Assembly: GCF_000696095.1 (NCBI RefSeq)
Contig: NZ_BAYX01000002.1
Location: 372,001-436,000, forward strand
Direction: 5' to 3'
Source: Rhizobium rhizogenes NBRC 13257
GTDB taxonomy: Bacteria; Pseudomonadota; Alphaproteobacteria; Rhizobiales; Rhizobiaceae
Length of the DNA stretch: 64,000 nucleotides
Shown here: positions 28,393 to 36,014 of the stretch, piece by piece
How positions within the stretch are numbered: the first letter of the stretch is position 1
Layout of the letters: every line of letters begins with the position of its first letter
Program-made: the position numbers and the translations under genes
The notes under the pieces: model-generated
What the model saw: only the letters and a program-made list of their open reading frames with translations
Database searches by the model: none
What the model was told of the DNA's origin: nothing

Positions 28393-28410
28393 GGCACGCT
28401 TCGGCGTGCC
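28393..28410 (+). terminator. UUCG tetraloop hairpin
   Basis: GGCACGC and GCGTGCC pair perfectly around TTCG, an especially stable RNA loop when closed by C-G as here. No T-run follows, so it may be a 3'-end stabiliser rather than an intrinsic terminator. Confidence 0.5.
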
Positions 28411-28518
28411 CGGTTCCATTCGTGCGCAAGATATAGAGGGCGCGCTCTCCCCGAAGTGAGAACGAGCGTTGAACAATTGCCAAGCGCGGCTTTGCCTATT
28501 CATCTTTTTTTGAAAAAA

Positions 28519-28594
28519 TGGTGGGCGATGAGAGACTCGAACTCCCGACATCCTCGGTGTAAACGAGGCGCTCTACCAACTGAGCTAATCGCCC
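28519..28594 (-). tRNA. tRNA-Val (anticodon TAC)
   Basis: On the minus strand a 76-base cloverleaf is complete. It has acceptor arms GGGCGAT/ATCGCCC, D-arm GCTCAGTTGGTAGAGC, anticodon stem CCTCG/CGAGG with loop TTTACAC (anticodon TAC, valine), a TTCGAGT T-loop and an encoded CCA. It marks the right edge of the scarred accessory patch; tRNA genes are common integration sites. Confidence 0.96.
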
Positions 28595-28987
28595 TTCAGC
28601 GAAGCGGTGCAATTGCCCGCCGCGTTTCGGTGGCCGTGATCTATGCGGAACGACGAAAAACCGCAAGAGTGTTTGTGAAGATTTTTTGATTTTTTTGTTC
28701 GCGCCGTCTCGGCGCAGGTTATCAACAATATGTGCTTTCTCGAAAGCAGGCCGGGGGAGGGCGGGGCGTATCAGCCGTTTTAGAAATGCGTGGGGCGCGA
28801 ACCAGCCATGCTAAATCGATGGAACCGAAACGCGCCGGCGTCGCTTCTGAAAACAATTCGCAATCTGTCACGGATTTGTATTCAAACCTGCTTGACACCC
28901 AAACACGAACCCCGTAGTTAGCCGCTCATCGAACGGCTAAGGCCGCTTTGATGGGTGCGAAAGCATCCGGAACGCTTTGAAATGAAT
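28595..28987. other. Intergenic region between tRNA-Val and tRNA-Asp
   Basis: A stretch of 393 bases with no convincing gene. It contains a T-rich tract near 28680-28700 and the probable tRNA-Asp promoter at its right end. Nothing else is recognisable. Confidence 0.6.
28892..28920 (+). promoter_or_regulatory. Probable promoter of the tRNA-Asp genes
   Basis: TTGACA (28892-28897) is a perfect -35 element. TAGTTA (28915-28920) follows after 17 bases as a weak -10. The first tRNA-Asp begins 67 bases further on. Confidence 0.5.
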
Positions 28988-29064
28988 GCGGGTGTAGCTC
29001 AGTTGGTTAGAGTGCCGGCCTGTCACGCCGGAGGTCGCGGGTTCGAGCCCCGTCACTCGCGCCA
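28988..29064 (+). tRNA. tRNA-Asp (anticodon GTC), copy 1
   Basis: A 77-base cloverleaf with anticodon stem CCGGC/GCCGG and loop CTGTCAC (anticodon GTC), T-loop TTCGAGC and encoded CCA. It is the first of two tandem copies. Confidence 0.97.
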
Positions 29065-29115
29065 TTTCAAAGAATGAATTCCGGGCTTTTGCCGGGCCGT
29101 AAGGTCAAACAATGC

Positions 29116-29192
29116 GCGGGTGTAGCTCAGTCGGTTAGAGTGCCGGCCTGTCACGCCGGAGGTCGCGGGTTCGAGCCCCGTCACTCGCGCCA
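29116..29192 (+). tRNA. tRNA-Asp (anticodon GTC), copy 2
   Basis: A 77-base tRNA nearly identical to copy 1, with one visible difference in the D-loop (CAGTCGG instead of CAGTTGG). It lies 51 bases downstream and is presumably on the same transcript. Confidence 0.97.
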
Positions 29193-29239
29193 TTTCGCTT
29201 CAAGTAACTACAATCAATCATCTATTTGCTGCGAGTGCG

Positions 29240-29258
29240 AAAGGCCCTTTTAGCCTTT
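29240..29258 (+). terminator. Short hairpin after the tRNA-Asp pair
   Basis: AAAGGC (29240-29245) pairs with GCCTTT (29253-29258) around a T-rich loop. The stem is short and the following T-tract weak. It could end the tRNA transcript before the nuo operon. Confidence 0.35.
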
Positions 29259-29450
29259 GTGCCGATTTGTCGCGATATCGTTGCAACACATTGATAAGTC
29301 CGCTTCGCTAGTGCTTGAAGCGAGACATTCAAAAGGCTTGCGCCCGCGCTCCGGCTGCGCTAACCACGGCTTTGTTGCAACGCTCTTTCGCTTGGCTTGG
29401 GCATTTGCTCAAAGGCGCCGCCCCGGCGCTCATGGCAGGCAGGGATGGAC

Positions 29451-29819
29451 ATGATGACTGGACTGCTCAGTTCCTATATTCCGATAGCGATTTTCATTGG
29501 TATTGCCGTAGTGATCGGCCTGGCGTTGTTGATCACGCCGTTTGCCGTTGCTTTCAAGGCGCCCGATTCGGAAAAGCTCTCGGCCTATGAGTGCGGCTTT
29601 AACGCATTCGATGACGCCCGTATGAAGTTCGATATCCGGTTCTACCTGGTGTCGATCCTCTTCATCATCTTTGACCTGGAAGTCGCCTTCCTCTTTCCCT
29701 GGGCCGTATCCTTCAGTGCGATCGGCTGGCTCGGGTTCTGGTCGATGATGGTGTTCCTCGCGGTGCTGACCATCGGCTTTATTTATGAATGGAAAAAGGG
29801 AGCCCTGGAATGGGAGTAG
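29451..29819 (+). CDS. nuoA: NADH-quinone oxidoreductase subunit A
   Basis: A 122-residue membrane subunit with three helices and the conserved loop [20 protein letters not shown] between helices 1 and 2. It belongs to the membrane arm of complex I near the quinone site. Two adjacent ATGs (29451, 29454) follow AGGG; longer frames upstream have no similarity. It opens the nuo operon and its end overlaps nuoB. The 258-base leader shows no clear promoter. Confidence 0.95.
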   Translation: MMTGLLSSYIPIAIFIGIAVVIGLALLITPFAVAFKAPDSEKLSAYECGFNAFDDARMKFDIRFYLVSILFIIFDLEVAFLFPWAVSFSAIGWLGFWSMMVFLAVLTIGFIYEWKKGALEWE

Positions 29820-30391
29820 CCCAAAGCAACACAACGCTCGTTGCGCCGCAGCCGAAGGGGATCATCGATCCCGCAACCGGTAAACCGGTTGGCAGCAACG
29901 ATCCGTTCTTCGGCGAGATCAACAACGAGCTCGCCGACAAGGGTTTCCTGGTCACCTCGACCGATGAGCTGATCAATTGGGCTCGTACCGGTTCGCTGAT
30001 GTGGATGACCTTCGGTCTTGCATGCTGCGCCGTCGAAATGATGCAGGTTTCCATGCCGCGTTACGACGTCGAGCGTTTCGGTTTCGCGCCGCGCGCCTCG
30101 CCGCGCCAGTCGGACGTCATGATCGTTGCCGGCACGCTGACCAATAAGATGGCTCCGGCGCTGCGCAAGGTCTATGACCAGATGCCGGAACCGCGTTACG
30201 TCATCTCGATGGGCTCCTGCGCCAATGGCGGCGGCTACTATCACTATTCCTATTCGGTTGTGCGCGGCTGCGACCGCATCGTGCCGATCGATATCTATAT
30301 ACCGGGCTGTCCTCCCACGGCGGAGGCGCTGCTTTACGGCGTGCTTCTGCTGCAGAAGAAAATCCGGCGCACCGGCACGATCGAACGGTAA
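29810..30391 (+). CDS. nuoB: NADH-quinone oxidoreductase subunit B
   Basis: A 193-residue peripheral-arm subunit that carries the terminal N2 [4Fe-4S] cluster, which reduces quinone. The ligands are C72 and C73 (GLACCAVE), C137 (MGSCANGG) and C167 (PGCPP). Its start overlaps nuoA by 10 bases behind GGAG, so translation is coupled. The first 40 residues form a less conserved N-terminal extension. Confidence 0.96.
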   Translation: MGVAQSNTTLVAPQPKGIIDPATGKPVGSNDPFFGEINNELADKGFLVTSTDELINWARTGSLMWMTFGLACCAVEMMQVSMPRYDVERFGFAPRASPRQSDVMIVAGTLTNKMAPALRKVYDQMPEPRYVISMGSCANGGGYYHYSYSVVRGCDRIVPIDIYIPGCPPTAEALLYGVLLLQKKIRRTGTIER

Positions 30392-30409
30392 GGCAGGGGA
30401 CAAGGTATT

Positions 30410-31012
30410 ATGAGTGAAGCCCTGAACGAGCTCGCCACCTATCTCACGGAAGTTCGTGGCGCCCTGATTTCGTCCAGCGAGATCAAGTATGGCGAGCTGA
30501 ACGTGACGACGACGGCCGAAAACGTTATCGCACTGCTGACGTTCCTGCGTGATGATGCCAAGTGCGGCTTCGTCAACATGACGGATATTTGCGGCGTCGA
30601 CTGGCCTCAGCGCCCCGATCGTTTCGATGTTGTCTATCATCTGCTGTCGCCGAAGAAGAACCTGCGTATCCGCATCAAGGTTCCGGTCGCTGAAGATCAG
30701 CCTGTTCCGTCGGCCTGCGGCATCTATCCGGGCGCCGACTGGTTCGAGCGCGAAACCTGGGACATGTACGGTGTTCTCTTCACCGGCCATCCGGATCTGC
30801 GCCGCATCCTGACCGACTATGGTTTTGAAGGCCACCCGCTGCGCAAGGATTTCCCGACCACCGGCTTCGTTGAAGTTCGTTACGATGACGCTGCCAAGCG
30901 CGTCGTCTACGAGCCGGTCGAGCTGAAGCAGGAATTCCGTAACTTCGATTTCTTGTCTCCCTGGGAAGGCACGGACTACGTGCTGCCGGGCGATGAGAAA
31001 GCAAAGGCATAA
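30410..31012 (+). CDS. nuoC: NADH-quinone oxidoreductase subunit C
   Basis: A 200-residue peripheral-arm subunit (30-kDa family), separate from NuoD rather than fused as in E. coli. The family signature [37 protein letters not shown] is present in full. It stabilises the junction of NuoB and NuoD. An 18-base gap with AGGGGACAAGG separates it from nuoB. Confidence 0.96.
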   Translation: MSEALNELATYLTEVRGALISSSEIKYGELNVTTTAENVIALLTFLRDDAKCGFVNMTDICGVDWPQRPDRFDVVYHLLSPKKNLRIRIKVPVAEDQPVPSACGIYPGADWFERETWDMYGVLFTGHPDLRRILTDYGFEGHPLRKDFPTTGFVEVRYDDAAKRVVYEPVELKQEFRNFDFLSPWEGTDYVLPGDEKAKA

Positions 31013-31025
31013 TTTGATGGTGTGT

Positions 31026-31044
31026 GGCGGGCTTTCAGCCTGCC
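31026..31044 (+). other. Hairpin between nuoC and nuoD
   Basis: GGCGGGCT (31026-31033) and AGCCTGCC (31037-31044) pair over 8 positions with one G-T around TTC. It lies in the 68-base nuoC-nuoD gap, has no T-run, and is likely an RNA processing or stability element. Confidence 0.5.
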
Positions 31045-31080
31045 ATTCTCTAGAATACCTGAAAACGCGAGCCCGTCGCC

Positions 31081-32271
31081 ATGACAGAACATAACGTCCG
31101 CAACTTCAACATCAATTTCGGTCCGCAGCACCCGGCTGCGCACGGCGTTTTGCGTCTTGTCCTCGAGTTGGACGGCGAAATTGTGGAACGCGTCGATCCG
31201 CATATCGGCCTGCTGCATCGCGGCACGGAAAAGCTGATCGAGACCAAGACCTATCTGCAGGCCGTTCCTTACTTCGATCGCCTCGACTATGTGGCGCCGA
31301 TGAACCAGGAACATGCCTATGCGCTGTCCGTCGAAAAGCTGCTCGGCATCGAAATTCCGATCCGTGGTCAGCTGATCCGCGTGCTCTACTCGGAAATCGG
31401 CCGTATCCTTTCGCATCTCTTGAACGTCACGACGCAGGCCATGGACGTCGGTGCGCTGACGCCACCGCTCTGGGGCTTTGAAGAGCGCGAAAAGCTGATG
31501 GTGTTCTATGAACGCGCTTCGGGCTCGCGCATGCATGCTGCCTACATTCGTCCGGGCGGCGTTCACCAGGATCTGCCGGAAAAGCTGGTCCAGGATATCG
31601 GCGATTGGTGCGATCCCTTCCTGAAGGCACTCGACGATATCGACGACCTTCTGACCGGAAACCGCATTTTCAAGCAGCGCAACGTCGACATCGGCGTCGT
31701 CTCGCTGGAAGACTGTTGGGCCTGGGGCTTCTCTGGCGTCATGGTTCGCGGCTCGGGTGCCGCCTGGGACCTGCGCCGCTCGCAGCCCTATGAGTGCTAT
31801 TCGGATCTGGAATTCGACATTCCGATCGGCAAGAACGGCGACTGCTACGACCGGTATCTGATCCGTATGATCGAGATGCGCGAATCCGTCCGTATCATGA
31901 AGCAGTGCGTCAACCGTCTGCTCGGCGATGCCAAGACCGGTCCGGTTTCTTCGCTCGATGGTAAGGTCGTACCGCCGAAGCGTGGCGAGATGAAGCGTTC
32001 GATGGAAGCGTTGATCCACCACTTCAAGCTCTACACCGAAGGTTATCACGTCCCGGCTGGCGAGGTTTATTGCGCCGTCGAAGCGCCGAAGGGCGAGTTC
32101 GGCGTCTACCTCGTCTCCGACGGTTCGAACAAGCCGTATCGCTGCAAGATCCGCGCCCCGGGCTACGCGCATCTGCAGGCCATGGATTTCATGTGCCGCG
32201 GCCATCAGCTTGCCGACGTCGCGGCCGTACTCGGTTCGCTCGACATCGTGTTCGGTGAGGTGGATCGCTGA
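31081..32271 (+). CDS. nuoD: NADH-quinone oxidoreductase subunit D
   Basis: A 396-residue 49-kDa-family subunit that lines the quinone pocket with NuoB. The start [22 protein letters not shown] contains the conserved GPQHPAAHG loop, and the C-terminus ends [11 protein letters not shown], as is standard. It lacks the hydrogenase nickel ligands, as in all complex I. Its TGA overlaps the ATG of a small secreted-protein gene by one base. Confidence 0.97.
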   Translation: MTEHNVRNFNINFGPQHPAAHGVLRLVLELDGEIVERVDPHIGLLHRGTEKLIETKTYLQAVPYFDRLDYVAPMNQEHAYALSVEKLLGIEIPIRGQLIRVLYSEIGRILSHLLNVTTQAMDVGALTPPLWGFEEREKLMVFYERASGSRMHAAYIRPGGVHQDLPEKLVQDIGDWCDPFLKALDDIDDLLTGNRIFKQRNVDIGVVSLEDCWAWGFSGVMVRGSGAAWDLRRSQPYECYSDLEFDIPIGKNGDCYDRYLIRMIEMRESVRIMKQCVNRLLGDAKTGPVSSLDGKVVPPKRGEMKRSMEALIHHFKLYTEGYHVPAGEVYCAVEAPKGEFGVYLVSDGSNKPYRCKIRAPGYAHLQAMDFMCRGHQLADVAAVLGSLDIVFGEVDR

Positions 32272-32588
32272 TGCAGCAATGGCTGGTCATCGCTGCTGTG
32301 CTGCTTGTTGCTTCGGGCGCTTCCGCCCAGCAGGTCGGCAAGACGCAGACGTTGCCCAGCATCTCTCTGCAAGGTTCGAATGCCAAAAGCCCGAATGTTG
32401 CAAAGGGTGACAATGCAATCCCGCCAGGCACGGAATCGACCATGGCCGATCTCGTGTCACGCGGTTATGAAATCAAGGCCGCTGTGCCGAACGGCGGAAA
32501 GTTTGTTGTGTTTATGCAAAAAGACCAGTCGGCCTATGCCTGCGAATTCCTGTCCCTGACGGATACGCGGTGTGGGTCCATAAACTGA
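32271..32588 (+). CDS. Small secreted protein lodged between nuoD and nuoE (105 aa)
   Basis: The ATG overlaps the nuoD stop (TGATG), so it is translationally coupled to a complex I gene. The N-terminus is a clean Sec signal peptide ending GASA-QQ. The mature part has about 85 residues and two cysteines (YACEF, TRCGS), which could form one disulfide in the periplasm. I recognise no family. Similar small ORFs may occur at this place in related rhizobial nuo operons, but I cannot check that here. Confidence 0.75.
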   Translation: MQQWLVIAAVLLVASGASAQQVGKTQTLPSISLQGSNAKSPNVAKGDNAIPPGTESTMADLVSRGYEIKAAVPNGGKFVVFMQKDQSAYACEFLSLTDTRCGSIN

Positions 32589-32603
32589 GATAAGGCGTGA
32601 AAG

Positions 32604-33749
32604 ATGTCCGTTCGTCGACTAGCCGAAGATCAATTCCAGCCAGCAGCCTTCGCCTTCAACAAGGAGAACGCGGTCTGGGCGGAAAAGACGATCAAGAAAT
32701 ATCCAGAGGGCCGCCAGCAATCCGCGATCATCCCGCTGATGATGCGCGCGCAGGAGCAGGAAGGCTGGGTCACCAGGGCGGCTATCGAGACGATCGCCGA
32801 TATGCTGGATATGGCCCACATCCGTGCGCTTGAAGTCGCGACCTTCTACACGCAGTTCCAGCTCAACCCGGTCGGCACCAAGGCGCATATCCAGGTCTGC
32901 GGCACGACGCCGTGCATGCTGCGCGGCGCCGAAGGGCTGGTGAAGGTCTGCAAGAGCAAGATCAATGGCCACGCCTTCGAACGCAATGCCGACGGCACGC
33001 TCTCCTGGGAAGAGGTCGAATGTCAGGGCGCCTGCGTCAATGCACCGATGGTCGTGATCGGCAAGGATACCTATGAGGATCTGACGCCGGAACGTCTCGA
33101 AGAGATCATCGATGCATTCTCAGCAGGCGAGGGCAGCAAGGTTCCGACCGGTCCGCAGATCGACCGCGTCTTCTCCGCGCCGGAAGGTGGCCTGACGTCG
33201 CTGACGACGGAGGCCCCGAAGGCAAAGAGCGCGAGCGGCAAGGCTTCCGCCAAGGTCGATGCAGCTCCGGTTCCGCCATCCGAAGCGGCTCGCCCAAAGA
33301 GCACCGACGCTGAAACCAACGCAGCGCTGAAGACACCGGCGACCGCGCCGGCAGCCGCCGCCAAGAATGTCAAGGCAGCCGAAGCGCAGCCGCTTTCAGG
33401 AACTGCCGCCGCCGAGCCTGTCAAGGCGCCGGCCAGCAAGGCCGAAAGCGCGCAGAAGCCGGCATTGACCGACAAGAACCGTCCGGCCGGCATCGAGAAG
33501 CCGGCGACCCCGGACGACTTGAAGCTGATTTCCGGCGTCGGTCCCAAGATCGAAGCCATCCTGCACGAGTTGGGTATTTTCACCTTCGCGCAGGTCGCAA
33601 AGTGGAAGAAGGCCGAACGCGAATGGGTCGACGGCTATCTGAATTTCAAGGGCCGCATCGAGCGCGACGACTGGATCAATCAGGCCAAGGCACTCGCTAA
33701 GGGTGGCGAAGCGGAATATATCAAGGTCTTCGGCAAGAAGCCGCGGTAA
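32604..33749 (+). CDS. nuoE: NADH-quinone oxidoreductase subunit E with C-terminal helix-hairpin-helix extension
   Basis: The first 165 residues are the 24-kDa subunit with the [2Fe-2S] N1a ligands C99, C104, C140 and C144 (CGTTPC, CQGAC). After about residue 185 comes a 115-residue Ala/Pro/Lys/Ser-rich linker, then from residue about 304 a compact domain starting [21 protein letters not shown] and containing [15 protein letters not shown]. The whole protein is 381 residues, more than twice the enteric NuoE. The extension resembles the C-terminus of the hypothetical protein encoded at 35073-35774. The role of the added domain is unknown. Confidence 0.94.
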   Translation: MSVRRLAEDQFQPAAFAFNKENAVWAEKTIKKYPEGRQQSAIIPLMMRAQEQEGWVTRAAIETIADMLDMAHIRALEVATFYTQFQLNPVGTKAHIQVCGTTPCMLRGAEGLVKVCKSKINGHAFERNADGTLSWEEVECQGACVNAPMVVIGKDTYEDLTPERLEEIIDAFSAGEGSKVPTGPQIDRVFSAPEGGLTSLTTEAPKAKSASGKASAKVDAAPVPPSEAARPKSTDAETNAALKTPATAPAAAAKNVKAAEAQPLSGTAAAEPVKAPASKAESAQKPALTDKNRPAGIEKPATPDDLKLISGVGPKIEAILHELGIFTFAQVAKWKKAEREWVDGYLNFKGRIERDDWINQAKALAKGGEAEYIKVFGKKPR

Positions 33750-33759
33750 GAGGTGAAGC

Positions 33760-35064
33760 ATGTTACAAGATCAAGATCGCATCTTTACCAATATCTACGG
33801 CCACAAGGACAAGTCCCTGAAGGGCGCAATGTCGCGCGGCCATTGGGACGGCACCAAGCAGATCCTCGAAAAGGGTCGTGACTGGATCATCAACGAGATG
33901 AAGGCCTCCGGTCTTCGCGGTCGTGGCGGCGCAGGCTTCCCGACCGGCCTCAAGTGGTCCTTCATGCCGAAGGAAAACGACGGCCGTCCGCACTACCTCG
34001 TCGTCAATGCCGACGAGTCGGAGCCTGGCACCTGCAAGGACCGCGACATCATGCGCCATGATCCGCATACGCTGATCGAAGGCTGCGTCATCGCCGGGTT
34101 CGCCATGGGTGCCAACACCGCTTACATCTACGTTCGCGGCGAATATATGCGTGAGCGTGAAGCGCTGCAGGCGGCGATCGACGAATGCTACGATGCCGGA
34201 CTTCTCGGCAAAAACAATAAGTTGGGCTGGGATTATGATGTTTACGTTCATCATGGCGCCGGCGCTTACATCTGCGGCGAGGAAACTGCGCTGCTCGAAA
34301 GCCTGGAAGGCAAGAAGGGCCAGCCGCGCCTGAAGCCGCCATTCCCGGCCAATATGGGTCTCTACGGCTGCCCGACCACCGTCAACAACGTCGAGTCGAT
34401 CGCCGTTGCCCCGACGATCCTGCGTCGCGGCGCCGGTTGGTTCTCTTCCTTCGGCCGTCCGAACAATGTCGGCACGAAGCTGTTCATGCTGTCCGGTCAC
34501 GTCAATCGTCCGTGCACGGTCGAGGAAACGATGGGCATCACCTTCCGCGAGCTGGTCGACAAGCATGGCGGCGGTATTCGCGGCGGCTGGGACAATCTCC
34601 TTGCCGTCATTCCCGGCGGCGCGTCGTGCCCAATCGTTCCGGCGGCTGACATCATCGATTGCCCGATGGATTTCGACGGCCTGCGCGAAGTCAAGTCGTC
34701 CTTCGGTACGGCGGCGGCCATCGTCATGGACAAGTCCACCGACGTCATCAAGGCGATCGCCCGCATCTCGGCCTTCTTCAAGCATGAAAGCTGCGGCCAG
34801 TGCACGCCGTGCCGAGAAGGCACCGGCTGGATGTGGCGCGTGCTGGAACGTATGGCCAAGGGCAATGCGCAGAAGCGCGAGATCGACATGCTGTTCCAGG
34901 TGACGAAGCAGATCGAAGGCCATACCATCTGTGCGCTCGGCGATGCCGCCGCATGGCCGGTACAGGGTCTGATCCGCAACTTCCGCCCGGAAATCGAAAA
35001 GCGCATCGACCAGTACACGGCCAATGCGACGAGTCACGGCGCAGTGCTGGAAGCAGCCGAGTAA
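33760..35064 (+). CDS. nuoF: NADH-quinone oxidoreductase subunit F
   Basis: A 434-residue NADH-binding subunit. It has the NADH/FMN loop [14 protein letters not shown], the FMN motif [20 protein letters not shown] and the N3 [4Fe-4S] ligands in [13 protein letters not shown]. It oxidises NADH and passes electrons to NuoE and NuoG. It starts 10 bases after nuoE, with AAGAGGTG before the ATG. Confidence 0.97.
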   Translation: MLQDQDRIFTNIYGHKDKSLKGAMSRGHWDGTKQILEKGRDWIINEMKASGLRGRGGAGFPTGLKWSFMPKENDGRPHYLVVNADESEPGTCKDRDIMRHDPHTLIEGCVIAGFAMGANTAYIYVRGEYMREREALQAAIDECYDAGLLGKNNKLGWDYDVYVHHGAGAYICGEETALLESLEGKKGQPRLKPPFPANMGLYGCPTTVNNVESIAVAPTILRRGAGWFSSFGRPNNVGTKLFMLSGHVNRPCTVEETMGITFRELVDKHGGGIRGGWDNLLAVIPGGASCPIVPAADIIDCPMDFDGLREVKSSFGTAAAIVMDKSTDVIKAIARISAFFKHESCGQCTPCREGTGWMWRVLERMAKGNAQKREIDMLFQVTKQIEGHTICALGDAAAWPVQGLIRNFRPEIEKRIDQYTANATSHGAVLEAAE

Positions 35065-35072
35065 GGATGACG

Positions 35073-35774
35073 ATGGCGAAGACCTCAGATACCAGGCAAG
35101 ACAGCGGAGCGGCCGATGCATCGGCTGATCTCGGCCGTATTGCTGCGGATATGCTGCGGAACGCGCCGGTCATGCCGATCCATCCGTTGATGGCGCATCC
35201 CGCGGCGGCATTCGCCGCGGCTGCTGCCATCGGTTTCGGTTTCACGTCGCAGATCGCCGGAGCGTTCTTCGGCGCGCTGCAGGGCGCGGTCGAAGCGACG
35301 AACAGGCAATCTGTTGTGCCGGATGAAGAAAAGCCGGCGGCAAAGAAGGACGGGGCAGGGGAAGCGAAGCCGGTCAAGGCGTCGCCCGGTGCCAAGCCCA
35401 TCGTTGCAAAGCAGGCAGCGGTGAAGAAGGTCGAGCCGAAGCTGGCCGCGGTGAAAACTGCGCCAGCAAAGGTGCCGGCGAAGGCCAAAGCCAAGATTGC
35501 CGTTGAGGCGCCGGTTGCGGCTAAGCCAGCGGCGGTTCCGGTGCGTAGCCGCAAGGCTGCCGTGAAGACGGATGACCTGAAGCGGATTTCGGGCATTGGT
35601 CCGAAGCTTGAGCAGGTTCTGAACGGGCGCGGCATTCTGCGGGTTGCCGATATCGCCGCCTGGAGCGACGCGGATATCGATCGGATCGATGCGGATCTCG
35701 GTTTCGACGGCCGTATCCGCCGTGACGATTGGGTCGGCCAGGCAAAGGCGCTCCAGCCGAAAGGCCGGGCTTGA
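35073..35774 (+). CDS. Hypothetical protein with membrane segment and NuoE-like C-terminal domain
   Basis: A 233-residue protein encoded between nuoF and nuoG. The N-terminal 50 residues are soluble. An Ala/Gly/Phe-rich hydrophobic segment (about residues 48-75) may cross the membrane. A Lys/Ala/Pro-rich linker follows, and the last 70 residues (DDLKRISGIGPKLEQVLNGRG ... RIRRDDWVGQAKAL) closely match the extension of NuoE. I place the start at the second ATG, 5 bases after AAGGA. Its place in the operon suggests an accessory factor of complex I; that is inference. Confidence 0.8.
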   Translation: MAKTSDTRQDSGAADASADLGRIAADMLRNAPVMPIHPLMAHPAAAFAAAAAIGFGFTSQIAGAFFGALQGAVEATNRQSVVPDEEKPAAKKDGAGEAKPVKASPGAKPIVAKQAAVKKVEPKLAAVKTAPAKVPAKAKAKIAVEAPVAAKPAAVPVRSRKAAVKTDDLKRISGIGPKLEQVLNGRGILRVADIAAWSDADIDRIDADLGFDGRIRRDDWVGQAKALQPKGRA

Positions 35775-35809
35775 GAGTTTTCCACGGCTGATCCAGCCTT
35801 GGAGTGAGA

Positions 35810-35947
35810 ATGAGCGGTGGACATGGTGCAGGTGCTGCCCGTGATAGTTCGCCGGAATGCGGATCTTGTGGGGGACAAGGTTCGGCAAAGGTGATTGTGA
35901 GCAAGACTGGTGCCACGCGGCTCAAATGCCGTGCCGGTGGCGAGTAG
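35810..35947 (+). CDS. 45-residue Gly/Cys-containing microprotein in the nuo operon
   Basis: An ATG at 35810 with GGAG 5 bases upstream opens 45 codons to TAG at 35945-35947. The peptide has C17 and C20 (ECGSCGG) and C40 (LKCRAGG), resembling a small zinc ribbon that has kept the first CxxC and half of the second. It lies between the HhH-type gene and nuoG in the same direction. No function is known to me; a metal- or Fe-S-related role would be speculation. Confidence 0.55.
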   Translation: MSGGHGAGAARDSSPECGSCGGQGSAKVIVSKTGATRLKCRAGGE

Positions 35948-36014
35948 GTGTTGCGGTCATGAAATTGTCTGTGGCCAGGTTCGGCGGCAGACGTGACATA
36001 GGACTGAGTGGACG

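Noticed and set aside
27961-28689. A 242-codon frame running across the end of the acyltransferase gene and the tRNA-Val
   Set aside because: It overlaps the acyltransferase out of frame, reads through a tRNA gene and is Arg/Ser-rich as expected of an off-frame translation.
28988-29192. The tandem tRNA-Asp genes as a repeat array of other origin
   Set aside because: Both copies fold into complete, functional tRNAs; this is ordinary tandem tRNA duplication. No CRISPR array is visible anywhere in the window.
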